From the NCBI RefSeq assembly GCF_900547205.1, contig NZ_URFY01000006.1:93507-157506 (forward strand): a stretch of DNA of 64,000 bases, in the 5' to 3' direction. Positions within the stretch are counted from its first letter, which is position 1. Each line of letters begins with the position of its first letter. The DNA is from an uncultured Bacteroides sp. Lineage in GTDB: Bacteria > Bacteroidota > Bacteroidia > Bacteroidales > Bacteroidaceae. Positions 34,734 through 44,798 of the stretch are shown here, one piece after another. The position numbers were made by a program, and so were the translations under genes. Below the pieces are notes generated by a model. The model worked only from the letters and a program-made list of their open reading frames with translations, was not told the origin of the DNA and did not search any database.

Positions 34734-36323
34734 ATGAAGATTAAGATATATGTAATCATGAGTTTATTGTTGAGTAGTGTGAATATACACTACTCTTCAG
34801 CTCAAATGAATGTTTGGAACCCGGACAATGGGAACGGAACTTTTACCAATCCTATCATGTGGGGAGACTGGCCCGATCCGGATGTTATTCGCGTGGGCGA
34901 TGACTTTTATTTTGTTTCTACCAGTATGCATTACGTTCCGGGCTGCCCCATTGCTACGTCAAAGGATTTGGTGAACTGGGAGCTGGCGGGCTATGCCGTC
35001 GACCGTTACGACGAAGATCCCCGTTACGATATGAAGGGAGGTAATCTGTATCTGAATGGGGCGTGGGCTACTACTATCCGCCATCACAACGGGAAGTTTT
35101 ATGTAGGCTTCTGCACCCCTTACGGCTGGGGAAGGGAGACGGGGCATTTCTCCATTTGCATTGCCGACGATGTGAAAGGTCCTTGGACGCGTACCATTTT
35201 CCCTGAGTATCTTTATGATCCGGGATTGTTTTTTGATGACGATGGAAAGGTGTATGTAGTGCATGGGCAAGGTACGTTGTATCTTACTGAGTTGAATGCT
35301 GATGCTAAGTCCGTCAAAGGAAAAGCGGTGAAGATATGGTCGGGCGGCTTTAAGAATGCGCACGAACTGGGCGGAGGATTTGGCATGGAAGGCGCTCATA
35401 TGTACCGGATTGACGGGAAGTATTACATCACCTGTCCGGCAGGTGGCACGGAAGGTTGGCAGATTTGCCTGCGGTCGGACAATATATACGGTCCCTATGA
35501 ACATAAGTTGATAATGAATGACAGCAGTTCGTATCCGCCCAATGGTCTGCATCAGGGCGGAATGGTACAGTTGAAGAACGGCGACTGGTGGTTTATCATC
35601 ATGCAGGATAGGGGACCGATAGGGCGTGTGCCTTGTTTGGTTCCAGTGAAATGGGTAGACGGATGGCCCATGCTGGGAGAAGGAGGTAAAGATTTGATTA
35701 CCTATCCCAAGCCGGAAGTTGGGAAGAAAACGAAGATAAAAAGTCCTGCAACAACGGATGAATTTAATGCGAAGAAATTAGGCCTGCAATGGCAATGGAA
35801 TCATAATCCGGACAATGAACGATGGTCTTTGGAAGAGCGCAAAGGATATATGCGTCTGAAAGCTTCTCAGGCAAAATCGCTCAAAGAGGCGCGCAACACA
35901 TTGACTCAACGTGTTCAGGGTTCTAGCTCGGAGGGAACGGTGGAGATGGAAGTCGCCGGATTGAAAGACGGGAATATAGCTGGTTTTGGCATATTCGAGT
36001 TCCCATATGCTTATGTAGCTGTGCAGCAGGAAGGTGGAGAACGGAAAATCGTGATGTGCAATGATGGTAAGATAATAGAGACAGCCGATTCCTTCACGGG
36101 TGATAAGATTTGGATTCGTGCCCGGGTCATGGATAAGAACTTCAAGGCACTGTTCTATTATAGCTTGGATGGCGTCCGCTTCCAACCGATAGGAAACGAA
36201 CTTGAAATGGGGCTGGGACTTCCTTGGACGGCCAATCGTTTTGCTCTGTTTAATTTTAGCACTACTGAGCAGGGAGTAGGCGGATTCGCGGATTTCAATT
36301 GGTTCCGCTTTACCAATAAATAA
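34734..36323 (+). CDS. Glycoside hydrolase family 43 protein
   Basis: The 529-residue secreted enzyme has a signal peptide (1-23), a five-bladed GH43 propeller and a C-terminal beta-sandwich (about 335-525: DEFNAKKLGLQWQWNHNPDN) of the type found in beta-xylosidases. Likely catalytic residues are the base Asp in WPDPDVIRVG, the pKa-tuning Asp in YDPGLFFDDDGKVY and the acid Glu in GMEGAHMYRIDGKYYI. GH43 enzymes are mostly alpha-L-arabinofuranosidases, beta-xylosidases or exo-beta-1,3-galactanases. Next to two GH35 and a GH2, a galactan or arabinogalactan side-chain role is plausible. Subfamily was not assigned. Confidence 0.88.
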   Translation: MKIKIYVIMSLLLSSVNIHYSSAQMNVWNPDNGNGTFTNPIMWGDWPDPDVIRVGDDFYFVSTSMHYVPGCPIATSKDLVNWELAGYAVDRYDEDPRYDMKGGNLYLNGAWATTIRHHNGKFYVGFCTPYGWGRETGHFSICIADDVKGPWTRTIFPEYLYDPGLFFDDDGKVYVVHGQGTLYLTELNADAKSVKGKAVKIWSGGFKNAHELGGGFGMEGAHMYRIDGKYYITCPAGGTEGWQICLRSDNIYGPYEHKLIMNDSSSYPPNGLHQGGMVQLKNGDWWFIIMQDRGPIGRVPCLVPVKWVDGWPMLGEGGKDLITYPKPEVGKKTKIKSPATTDEFNAKKLGLQWQWNHNPDNERWSLEERKGYMRLKASQAKSLKEARNTLTQRVQGSSSEGTVEMEVAGLKDGNIAGFGIFEFPYAYVAVQQEGGERKIVMCNDGKIIETADSFTGDKIWIRARVMDKNFKALFYYSLDGVRFQPIGNELEMGLGLPWTANRFALFNFSTTEQGVGGFADFNWFRFTNK

Positions 36324-36336
36324 GTAGCTTGTTACC

Positions 36337-39171
36337 ATGAAAAAGAAGAATATGATATTTGCATTACTTTTGGGAATGGTATTTAATGTTTCTCTGGCAG
36401 GTTGCCAAAGCGAGGAGGAACAGCCTGAACCCTTTCTGGACTTGTCGCAGGAAACGCTGGTATGCTTACAGAAAGCGCAGACCACGACAGTCGATGTGAA
36501 GACTAATGTCGACTGGAAGGCTAGCGTTCCCACATCTGACAGTTGGTGCCGGGCTACTGCTGCGGGAAATGTGCTGACTGTGGCGTTGACGGAGAATGAA
36601 GGTAAATTGACTCGTGAAACAGTTGTGACAGTAACTGCGGCCGCTATACAAAAGAAAATCCAAGTTAGACAATTAGGTCAGGAACCGGATATTCTCCTTG
36701 CCGAAGAACGTATTAATCTGAAATATAGAGATACTTTGATTCATATCAATGTGGTGAGCAATGTGGACTTTGAAGTGATTGTTCCGGATGAGGTGGATTG
36801 GATTATTCCGGTGGATGGAACACGCAGCATGGTGGAGTCAAAGCATTCTTTCCGGATATTGGAAAATTCTTCGGATGAGATTCGCTTTACAAACATGACT
36901 TTTAAAGCAACGGAAGACAATGTAGAACGCTCTTTAATGATTCGCCAAAGCAATCGAGACAAAACCTATAATCCGGGTGAGCCGGGAGGATTGGGGGATA
37001 TACTGATTCCTATTAGTAGTGCCACCGCCAGTCAGGAACATCCGGGTGAGGGAATTAAAAAGTCTTATGACGGATCGGCTGAATCCTATTATCACTCTCC
37101 ATGGAGCGGAACAGTCTTGCCTGTTCAACTGGATTATTTTTTTGAAACTCCTCAGGAAGTAGATTACTTTATTTATAAGCCGCGTGTTTCCGGTGATAAC
37201 GGAGTCTTTGGGAAGTTTGATCTTTATGTGTCTACAAGTACAAATGCAGGTTATGAGAAAGTAGACTCTTACGATTTTAATGAATCAACATCACCCTCCA
37301 GAATAAGATTCTCTACGCCTCTTGTCGATGTAAAATCATTCCAGTTTGTGGTCAATAGCGGAAAAGGTGGATTTGTCAGTTGTGGTGAGATGGAATTTTA
37401 TCGTAATGGTGCTCCGATTGTGGGAGTGGACGAAGTATTTGCAGATGAACTTTACTCGGAACTTAAGCCGGATGTGACGCAGCGGCAGATTGATGGAATT
37501 GAGAACTCCTTTTTCCGCAACATCGCTCAGAGCTTGTTTGATAAGACTTATCATCTTTTATATAGAGTGCAAGAATATGAACCATACAGGGAGATAGACG
37601 ACTTAGCGCGTGAGTTGAAGACAAGCGGTTATAATCCTTTTGAGAATCCAACCGGGATTTATTTTAAGGGCAATGATGATGTGATTGTTATAGTTGGCGA
37701 TACTTATGGAGAAAAGGTACAATTGAAAGTCTATGACTTTGATGCGACTCGTCGCGGCGTGTCGAACGTGCCTGGTCCGACTATTTATCCTTTAGATCGT
37801 GGTATAAATAGACTCCATCTGAAAAGTGGAGGATTAGGATATATTGAGTATTTTACTCCTAACTGGAAAACTGCTTCAAGAATAAAAATACATATTCCTT
37901 CGGGGATAGTGAACGGCTATTTTGATAAGAATCGTGATGCGGCTGGTGACTGGACATCCATTCTGAACGGAGCTACTTACGGATGTATGGATATCAAAGG
38001 AGACTTTATCAATCTTGTATTTGGTGTAGGTAGTTTGAAGCAATACTGTAATGACGGTATGCAACTTATCAAAAACTATGATAAGATAACCGAACTGGAG
38101 CATGAGGTCATGGGACTGATGAAGTATGATAGGCGGCCCAAAAATCATATGTTTTCGCGTGTAGTGCAAAAAAACTTGTTTGCCGATGGATGGGGAGCCG
38201 GATATGGAGAGTGGGCAATGAACGAATTGGCTAGTCCGACAAAATCCATTAAAGAAGGCGTGTGGTGTATAGCCCATGAGCTGGGACACGTTAACCAGAT
38301 ACGACCTGGGTTGAAGTGGATATCTACCTCCGAAGTTACCAATAATGTTTACTCTGTTTGTGCGCGTTATAAGTTCAATCGCGAAGATCTCAATCTGGAG
38401 CACGAAAGAGTTAATGATGGTGACGGTAACGAAGTTTTAGGAGGGCGTTTCAACTCTTATCTCAACTATGGCATTGTGAAAGGAGAGCAATGGCTTTGCC
38501 AAAAAGGGCAGGACAAGTTGACGAATTATCAGAACGGTGGGGATCATTTTGTGAAATTGTGTCCGCTTTGGCAATTATTGCTGTACTATCGTGAGATTGC
38601 CGGTAAACCTGATTGGTATGGAGATGTAGCAGAAATAGTGCGTACTACCGATGACAGTAATTTAACTAACGGGCAATTGCAACTTAACTTCATGAAGAAT
38701 ACCTGTGATGTGGTAAAAGAAGACCTGACCGATTTCTTCATCAAAGCGGGCATGTTGAAACCGATAGATAAGGAACTGGATGATTATGCCCGTGAACAAA
38801 TGACTATCACTCAGGCAGACTGCGACGAATTAGTGAGGTATGCGTCTAAATATCCTAAACCGGCTACTCCTGTACTTTACTATTTGACTGCGAATAGTGA
38901 AAAGGCATATAAAGAAAGACTTCCGGTGGAAGGAGTATATAACAAAGGACTGAAAGTTAAAAGCAATGAGCGGATTGTTGTAGAACATGATGTCTGGAAA
39001 AATGTAGCAGTATTTGAAACTTATCAGGGAGATGAACTGAAATACGTAGCAATGGTTGGTACGGATTCTCCCGATTTGAGTACTACATTGGTACGTTATC
39101 CGAATGGTTCTACTCGGATAGAAGCTGTGGCTTGGGACGGCAAGAGAACACTTGTATATGGCAAACGTTAA
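36337..39171 (+). CDS. M60-like zinc metallopeptidase lipoprotein with BACON and discoidin-like domains
   Basis: The 944-residue surface lipoprotein has its lipobox Cys at residue 23 (LAGCQSEEE). Two BACON-like beta domains (about 35-115 and 120-205: KTNVDWKASVPTSDSWC, VVSNVDFEVIVPDEVDW) are followed by a discoidin/CBM32-like domain (about 225-355) and a large M60-like domain with the zinc motif HELGH at residues 647-651. This layout matches M60-like O-glycopeptidases of Bacteroides, such as BT4244, that cut mucin-type glycoproteins next to O-glycans. Its place among galactosidases suggests that the locus attacks an intact glycoprotein. Substrate choice is inferred. Confidence 0.9.
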   Translation: MKKKNMIFALLLGMVFNVSLAGCQSEEEQPEPFLDLSQETLVCLQKAQTTTVDVKTNVDWKASVPTSDSWCRATAAGNVLTVALTENEGKLTRETVVTVTAAAIQKKIQVRQLGQEPDILLAEERINLKYRDTLIHINVVSNVDFEVIVPDEVDWIIPVDGTRSMVESKHSFRILENSSDEIRFTNMTFKATEDNVERSLMIRQSNRDKTYNPGEPGGLGDILIPISSATASQEHPGEGIKKSYDGSAESYYHSPWSGTVLPVQLDYFFETPQEVDYFIYKPRVSGDNGVFGKFDLYVSTSTNAGYEKVDSYDFNESTSPSRIRFSTPLVDVKSFQFVVNSGKGGFVSCGEMEFYRNGAPIVGVDEVFADELYSELKPDVTQRQIDGIENSFFRNIAQSLFDKTYHLLYRVQEYEPYREIDDLARELKTSGYNPFENPTGIYFKGNDDVIVIVGDTYGEKVQLKVYDFDATRRGVSNVPGPTIYPLDRGINRLHLKSGGLGYIEYFTPNWKTASRIKIHIPSGIVNGYFDKNRDAAGDWTSILNGATYGCMDIKGDFINLVFGVGSLKQYCNDGMQLIKNYDKITELEHEVMGLMKYDRRPKNHMFSRVVQKNLFADGWGAGYGEWAMNELASPTKSIKEGVWCIAHELGHVNQIRPGLKWISTSEVTNNVYSVCARYKFNREDLNLEHERVNDGDGNEVLGGRFNSYLNYGIVKGEQWLCQKGQDKLTNYQNGGDHFVKLCPLWQLLLYYREIAGKPDWYGDVAEIVRTTDDSNLTNGQLQLNFMKNTCDVVKEDLTDFFIKAGMLKPIDKELDDYAREQMTITQADCDELVRYASKYPKPATPVLYYLTANSEKAYKERLPVEGVYNKGLKVKSNERIVVEHDVWKNVAVFETYQGDELKYVAMVGTDSPDLSTTLVRYPNGSTRIEAVAWDGKRTLVYGKR

Positions 39172-39182
39172 AACAGGACGAT

Positions 39183-41624
39183 ATGAATAAAGTTATTTTA
39201 TGTACAATGATTATGGGGCTGGGCATCAGCTTATCCGCTTTTGCCCAGAAACGAACGATTAACCGGGATTGGGAGTTCCAGCGTCTGACGGAGAGGGTGC
39301 AGAATGCTGAAATAAAGAATCAAGGTACGGATTGGAATTCGCAATACAATGTGGAACACGTGGATGCAGCTGTCAGTGAATTGCGAGTCCCGGAAGATAC
39401 GTTGAAAGCAGAATTTAATTTATTAAGGAATGGGGAATGGGCAAACGTAAGTTTGCCCCATACTCCGTTTGTAGAAGATTTAACGGTTCTGCACCAATGG
39501 CAGGGGATTTGTTATTATAAGAAGCAGTTGATGATTACTCCCGATGAGGCGCAAAGGCAACTGTGGATTGAATTTGAAGGAGCTATGCATCTGGCTGATA
39601 TCTGGATAAACGGAAAGCATATCATGCAGCACGCCGGTGGATATACTCCTTTCGTGGTGGATGCAACTGGAAAGTTGAAAGCGGGCGTGAAGAATGAAAT
39701 ATTGGTCCGTTTGGATAATCGTAACAATCCTTTGATTCCACCGGGCAAGCCTTTGGAGAATTTAGATTTCTGTTACTATGGCGGTATCTATCGGGACGTG
39801 AATCTTATCTCCAAAGCCGATGTACACATAACTCATCCCATTCTGGCCGATACTCGTGCCGGAGGAGGTGTCTTTGTAACATACCCGGAAGTTGGAGAGA
39901 ATCAATCTTGCATTCATATTAAAACAGAAATAGCTAATCAATCAGCTATGGCGAAGCAGCTTACTTTACGCCATACCTTATTTGAATGGACTCGGAAGTC
40001 GGGAAAAGGAAAGAAAGTGAGCGTAGAGTCACAGCCTTTAAATTTGGATAATGGAGAGAAGCGGAGTTGTAATCAGAATATGGTGGTTGAACGCCCTAAG
40101 CTGTGGACTCCGGAACATCCCCACCTTTATATCTTGTTGAGCGAAGTGCTGGACGAAGGGAAAGTAGTAGATTATGAAGAGACTCGCATTGGCATTCGTC
40201 ATATCGAAATGACCCGTGAGAAAGGGTTTGTAATCAATGGGCAGCCTTTGCGTCTTGTAGGAAGCAATCGGCATATGGAGTATCCTTACGTAGGGAATGC
40301 CATCTCGGATAATGCACAATACAGGGATATGTATCAGATTCGCTCCAACGGTTTTAATATCGTTCGTTTAGGGCATTATCCTCAGGACCCTTCGGTGTTG
40401 GATGCTTGCGACGAATTAGGATTATTGGCGATTGAACCTATTCCGGGTTGGCAGTTCTTTAATAAAAGTCCCTTGTTTGCCGAGTTTACTTACAGGGATA
40501 TTCGGGATATGATTCGTCGTGACAGAAATCATCCTTCTGTCGTGATGTGGGAGACTACATTGAATGAATCATGGCCGCCTGCAGAGTGGAAAGATAATGC
40601 GGTGCGAGTAGCTCACGAAGAGTATCCGGGAGAACAATGTTTTACATCCGGTGATGCATACGGATACGATGGGTTTGATGTCAGTTATAACGATTGGCAG
40701 GAAGGTTTCCACCGGCCCAATAAAACGAAAAATCCGGGATTCATCCGCGAATATTATGATTATGAGTTCGGAGGGCATTATAGCACGACTCGTATTCGGA
40801 GGGGAGATGGAGAGAAAGCACAAATCCAGAACCTGTGGAATGCACAATGGTCGCATAATCGTTATCGTGCCTATTATCCTTGGACAATGGGAGATGCGGT
40901 ATGGAGTATGTACGATTATAATAGAGGTTGTTGCGATAATATTTGTTATAGTGGTGTAGCTGACCTTTTCCGTCTGCCTAAATTCAGCTTAGGCTTCTTC
41001 AGGACTCAGGTCGCTGCGGGTACTCCCATTCCCGGAGGAAAGATGCCATTTGAAGTGTTTATACCTACCTATCGTGCCGATGTGTTATCGGATACGGTAT
41101 CTGTATATGGCAATGTGGATGAAGTGGCGTTATGGCTCAACGGAAAGTTGGTGGAGAAAAGAAAAGCGGATAACGGTGCTGATACTGATTATATTTCCTA
41201 TCCGGACGGTGGCAATTGTAAGCAATTGGCATATCCTCCTTTTACTTTCACAAAAGTTCCGAAAGAGAAAGGTGAGCTGAAAGCTGTAGGTTATAGTAAA
41301 GGGAAGAAAGTGGCAGAGTCTGTTGTTTCCACTCCCGGCGAGCCTGCACGCTTACACATATCCTATTTTGAGAGTGGACGGCCGGCATCCAAGGATGATT
41401 TATTAATCGTTCACATAAGTTTGTTGGATAAAAGAGGTGTACTGTGCCCGTTGAATGCCATTCCGGTGTCACTATCGGCAGAAGGAGGAGAGATTGTTGG
41501 ACCCTCCGGTTATCAAACGGAAACCGGAATAGCATCATTCCTTGTGCGCACGGCAGATACTGCTAAGTTGACATTGAAAGCAACCAGTGGAACAATGCAA
41601 AAAGTGAAAACTCTAAATTTGTAA
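39183..41624 (+). CDS. Glycoside hydrolase family 2 protein, beta-galactosidase-like
   Basis: The start at 39183 (MNKVILCTMIMGLGISLS) gives 813 residues with a signal peptide; the upstream extension overlaps the metallopeptidase gene. Domains are the sugar-binding jelly roll (about 25-210: LWIEFEGAMHLADIWINGKH), an Ig-like domain, the TIM barrel (about 310-610: LVGSNRHMEYPYVG, LGHYPQDPSVLDACDELGL) and C-terminal Ig-like domains. The acid/base is probably E462 in TTLNESWPP. GH2 covers beta-galactosidase, beta-mannosidase and beta-glucuronidase. The neighbouring genes favour galactosidase. It starts 11 bp after the metallopeptidase stop. Confidence 0.88.
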   Translation: MNKVILCTMIMGLGISLSAFAQKRTINRDWEFQRLTERVQNAEIKNQGTDWNSQYNVEHVDAAVSELRVPEDTLKAEFNLLRNGEWANVSLPHTPFVEDLTVLHQWQGICYYKKQLMITPDEAQRQLWIEFEGAMHLADIWINGKHIMQHAGGYTPFVVDATGKLKAGVKNEILVRLDNRNNPLIPPGKPLENLDFCYYGGIYRDVNLISKADVHITHPILADTRAGGGVFVTYPEVGENQSCIHIKTEIANQSAMAKQLTLRHTLFEWTRKSGKGKKVSVESQPLNLDNGEKRSCNQNMVVERPKLWTPEHPHLYILLSEVLDEGKVVDYEETRIGIRHIEMTREKGFVINGQPLRLVGSNRHMEYPYVGNAISDNAQYRDMYQIRSNGFNIVRLGHYPQDPSVLDACDELGLLAIEPIPGWQFFNKSPLFAEFTYRDIRDMIRRDRNHPSVVMWETTLNESWPPAEWKDNAVRVAHEEYPGEQCFTSGDAYGYDGFDVSYNDWQEGFHRPNKTKNPGFIREYYDYEFGGHYSTTRIRRGDGEKAQIQNLWNAQWSHNRYRAYYPWTMGDAVWSMYDYNRGCCDNICYSGVADLFRLPKFSLGFFRTQVAAGTPIPGGKMPFEVFIPTYRADVLSDTVSVYGNVDEVALWLNGKLVEKRKADNGADTDYISYPDGGNCKQLAYPPFTFTKVPKEKGELKAVGYSKGKKVAESVVSTPGEPARLHISYFESGRPASKDDLLIVHISLLDKRGVLCPLNAIPVSLSAEGGEIVGPSGYQTETGIASFLVRTADTAKLTLKATSGTMQKVKTLNL

Positions 41625-41625
41625 T

Positions 41626-43941
41626 ATGAAGAAGTATTGTTGTTTATTATTCCTTTTTATTGCGGTCATGCTTACGGCCTGCCAGTCACCCAAAGTAGAC
41701 TTCGCTATCGAAGGCGGTAGTTTTGTGCTGGATGGAAAACCAACTCAACTGATTTGTGGTGAGATGCATTATCCCCGTATTCCGTATGAATATTGGCGTG
41801 ACCGCCTGAAGCGTGCCAAAGCAATGGGAATCAACACTATCTCTACATATGTATTCTGGAATTATCATGAACGGCAACCGGGCATCTTTGATTTTGAAGG
41901 TCAGGCTGATTTGGCACGTTTTGTCAGAACTGCCCAAGAAGAAGGATTGTATGTCATTCTTCGTCCCGGTCCTTATGTTTGTGCGGAATGGGATTTTGGC
42001 GGGTATCCCTATTGGTTGCAGAAAAATAAGGAAATGATTTATCGGAGCAATGATGAGGCTTTTCTGGCAGCTTGTGAACGCTACATCACCCGTTTGGGGA
42101 AAGAACTTGCCCCGTTGACGGTGACCAATGGAGGAAATATTCTAATGGTACAGGTTGAGAATGAATATGGCTCTTTTGGGAAAGATCAGATTTACTTGGA
42201 GAAACTACGTTCTATGATTCTAAACGCAGGCTTTAATGTACCTTTAATTACTTGTGACAGAATCGGACAAATAGAATACGGACATCTTGAAGGAACTGTA
42301 GCTGCGGTGAATGGCGTGATGGGGAAGGATATCATAACACATTTGGATAAATATCAGCCGGGTGGTCCTTATTTTATAGCAGAGTTTTATCCGGGTTGGT
42401 TTGATGTGTGGGGAGTACCTCGTTTTCGTCGTGACGATAAGAAACTGACAGAGAAATTGGACTGGATATTGAAGAACAAGATGTCTGTTAGCCTTTATCT
42501 CTTTCATGGTGGTACTAACTTTGACTATACGAATGGCGCCAATGCCACTTTCGGATATGTTCCACAGACAACAAGTTATGATTATGATGCACCTTTGGGG
42601 GAGTATGGCAATGCGACTCCAAAATATTATGCTTTCAGGGAAACAATTCAGAAGTATTTGCCGGAAGGTGAAGAACTTCCAGATGTACCAGCAGAGAATC
42701 CGAGAATCACGTTTCCAATGATAACATTACAAGAATCTGCCCCTTTAAGTTCTGCATTCACCAAGCGGATTGTATCAGACAGACCATTGACGATGGAGAC
42801 TCTGGATCAGGATTTTGGGTACATTCATTACGAAACGGTAATTGATAATCCTGTGAAAGGTGTGATGCAACTGAAAGATTTGCGTGATTACGCCGTTGTA
42901 TTAGTTAATGGGGTGCAAATAGGAAGCATTGATAGAAGGTTGAGACAGAATAAAATAGAAATTGATATAAAAGAAGCCCCCGCACGCTTGGAAATACTGG
43001 TTGAGAATGTAGGGCGTGTCAACTACGGGATTGATATCCAGAATAATCTGAAAGGAATCACTGAGAAAGTCCTATTGAATGGCGAAGAAATAAATGGCTG
43101 GACGGTCAGCCCATTGCCTCTTTATAAAGCTGATGTTGCTCGTTTTGAATGGAAAAAGGCTGCCATCGATAGACAACCAGCCTTTTTTCGGGGAAGTTTT
43201 CATCTGTCTTCTTTGGGAGATTGCTTTGTTGATACCCGTGGTTGGGGGAAAGGGGCAGTTTGGGTAAACGGGCATTCATTGGGCAAATTCTGGAATATAG
43301 GTCCGCAACAAACCCTATATCTTCCTGCTCCATGGTTGAAAGTAGGTGAAAATGAAATTGTTGTATTTGAAATGGAGGATACCGGACGACGGATGATTCA
43401 AGGATTGGACAAACCCATTTTGGATGAAATAGGCGAGGATAAAAATGAGTTACGCTCATCTGATATGAAAGCTGACACGAAGCCGGTATTAGATATCACT
43501 GACAGAATATTTGCCGGAAAACTGGAGAAGGAGGATGGCTGGCAAACTCTTGCTTTGAATAATGCGGCGACAGTACGTTATCTCTGCATAGAAGTTCTTA
43601 CTTCCTATGATGATATCAACTCCTGCATAAGTGAAATCAATTTAATAGGTGCCAATGGACGTGCACTGCCTAAGGACGACTGGAAAATAGTGTACTGCAC
43701 TACAGAACAAATAGGAGAGGGTGAAGCGGATCATTTAATCGATGGTAACTTGAATACATATTGGCATTCGCAGTGGCAAGGTGCATCAGTGCCCTTACCG
43801 CATCGGATTATTATCGACCTTGACGAACCTCAAACGATTAAAGGTTTTGAATTAAAGCAACGGCATTCGGAAATGCCAGGTTGTGTGAAGGACTTCTGCC
43901 TATATGGGCGCACACGACCATTCACGTTTCACGAACAATAA
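41626..43941 (+). CDS. Glycoside hydrolase family 35 beta-galactosidase lipoprotein
   Basis: The 771-residue protein has its lipobox Cys at residue 19 (LTACQSPK). It carries a classic GH35 catalytic domain (about 25-350: GEMHYPRIPYEYWRDRLKRA, LRPGPYVCAEWDFGGYP). The acid/base is E180 in VQVENEYGSF and the nucleophile E253 in FIAEFYPGWFD. Beta-sandwich domains follow (GKGAVWVNGHSLGKFWNIGP), with a C-terminal discoidin-like domain (about 640-771: DHLIDGNLNTYWHSQWQ) for surface sugar binding. The start lies 1 bp after the GH2 stop, so translation is coupled. It is the last gene of the operon, before a strong terminator. Confidence 0.93.
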   Translation: MKKYCCLLFLFIAVMLTACQSPKVDFAIEGGSFVLDGKPTQLICGEMHYPRIPYEYWRDRLKRAKAMGINTISTYVFWNYHERQPGIFDFEGQADLARFVRTAQEEGLYVILRPGPYVCAEWDFGGYPYWLQKNKEMIYRSNDEAFLAACERYITRLGKELAPLTVTNGGNILMVQVENEYGSFGKDQIYLEKLRSMILNAGFNVPLITCDRIGQIEYGHLEGTVAAVNGVMGKDIITHLDKYQPGGPYFIAEFYPGWFDVWGVPRFRRDDKKLTEKLDWILKNKMSVSLYLFHGGTNFDYTNGANATFGYVPQTTSYDYDAPLGEYGNATPKYYAFRETIQKYLPEGEELPDVPAENPRITFPMITLQESAPLSSAFTKRIVSDRPLTMETLDQDFGYIHYETVIDNPVKGVMQLKDLRDYAVVLVNGVQIGSIDRRLRQNKIEIDIKEAPARLEILVENVGRVNYGIDIQNNLKGITEKVLLNGEEINGWTVSPLPLYKADVARFEWKKAAIDRQPAFFRGSFHLSSLGDCFVDTRGWGKGAVWVNGHSLGKFWNIGPQQTLYLPAPWLKVGENEIVVFEMEDTGRRMIQGLDKPILDEIGEDKNELRSSDMKADTKPVLDITDRIFAGKLEKEDGWQTLALNNAATVRYLCIEVLTSYDDINSCISEINLIGANGRALPKDDWKIVYCTTEQIGEGEADHLIDGNLNTYWHSQWQGASVPLPHRIIIDLDEPQTIKGFELKQRHSEMPGCVKDFCLYGRTRPFTFHEQ

Positions 43942-43958
43942 TATTATGCATTCATAAG

Positions 43959-43992
43959 AAACGGCTCCCTTCATCCCGAAGAGAGCCGTTTT
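43959..43992 (+). terminator. Terminator of the second PUL operon
   Basis: AAACGGCTC pairs with GAGCCGTTT (43983-43991), loop of 15 nt, followed by a T-rich tail. It lies 18 bp after the last stop codon. Confidence 0.82.
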
Positions 43993-44120
43993 GCTTTATT
44001 CTGCTTTGTGATGCGGCAATTATCTTATATTCACATAAAATAAACAGGTTTAGTTTATCGCCCGCTAACAGACGATTCGCTGCGTTTGTTGTATTGCTAT
44101 AAACTTTACTATACGCATAT

Positions 44121-44645
44121 ATGAGTAATCAGATATTGATATATAAATCAAAGAAGAAAGCAGCCATCATCACGTTCGCCGGTTTGTTGGTGGCTTTGGC
44201 CGGATGGCTATTCCTGCAGTATACGGACAATGAAATTGCCGGTTGGTGTTTTCTTATTTTTGCCTTTATGTACATCCTGTTCGGTATTGGCACGTGGCTT
44301 GACAGGAAACCACAAATAGTGCTGACAGCTACCGGCATCACTGATATGACCGGCAATCAGCAAGAAATAGAATGGTACGCTATCCGGCAGGTAGATGATT
44401 TCTTTTATATCGGACAGTATTTCATGCGTATTCTTATCGACAGGGGTTATAAACCCTACTTGACTCAACCTACTTGGCTCTACCGTTTCGACAGGATTTA
44501 TGCCCGCGAAGGCGTGAAAGCAATATTTATACGAACCAGTCTATTGGATATCAGTTCCTCCAAGCTTTACCGCCTTGTAAACGTATTGATGAAAGCAGAT
44601 GAGGAAGAAAGAAACAAACTTATCAATAACTATACCATTAAATAA
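44121..44645 (+). CDS. STM3941-like two-helix membrane protein
   Basis: The 174-residue protein has two membrane helices (AIITFAGLLVALAGWLFLQY, and CFLIFAFMYILFGIGTWL) followed by a cytoplasmic domain with a PH-like strand pattern (QIVLTATGITDMTGNQQEIE, DISSSKLYRLVNVLM). This pattern is that of STM3941-family proteins, whose function is unknown. It is flanked by the PUL terminator and a degenerate ligase fragment, and has no obvious operon partner. Family call is moderate. Confidence 0.7.
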   Translation: MSNQILIYKSKKKAAIITFAGLLVALAGWLFLQYTDNEIAGWCFLIFAFMYILFGIGTWLDRKPQIVLTATGITDMTGNQQEIEWYAIRQVDDFFYIGQYFMRILIDRGYKPYLTQPTWLYRFDRIYAREGVKAIFIRTSLLDISSSKLYRLVNVLMKADEEERNKLINNYTIK

Positions 44646-44651
44646 AACCAT

Positions 44652-44798
44652 ATGTCCCTCAAAGAATATCAGTAGAAAAGGCAGTTCGCTAAAACTCCCG
44701 AGCCGAAAGCCGCATCCAAAGATACAGCTCATAAAGAACCCGTTTTCGTCATTCAAAAGCATGATGCGACCCATCTTCATTTTGATTTTGAATCTTAG
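44652..44798 (+). pseudogene. Remnant of a LigD-type 3'-phosphoesterase gene
   Basis: Starting 6 bp after the previous stop, the frame reads MSLKEYQ, an in-frame TAG at codon 8, then KRQFAKTPEPKAASKDTAHK and VIQKHDATHLHFDFES before another TAG. This matches the N-terminus of the DNA-repair 3'-phosphoesterase of the LigD family (M-L-Y-KR-F-KTPEPKG, then V-QKH-A-HLH-DF-LE, where the two His of HLH help bind metal). The rest of the domain is missing. It is a truncated, stop-containing relic and not a working gene. The recognition is by motif memory, not a search. Confidence 0.75.

Noticed and set aside
35778..36533. A 251-codon minus-strand open frame
   Set aside because: It lies opposite the C-terminus of the GH43 gene and the start of the metallopeptidase gene, both well supported.
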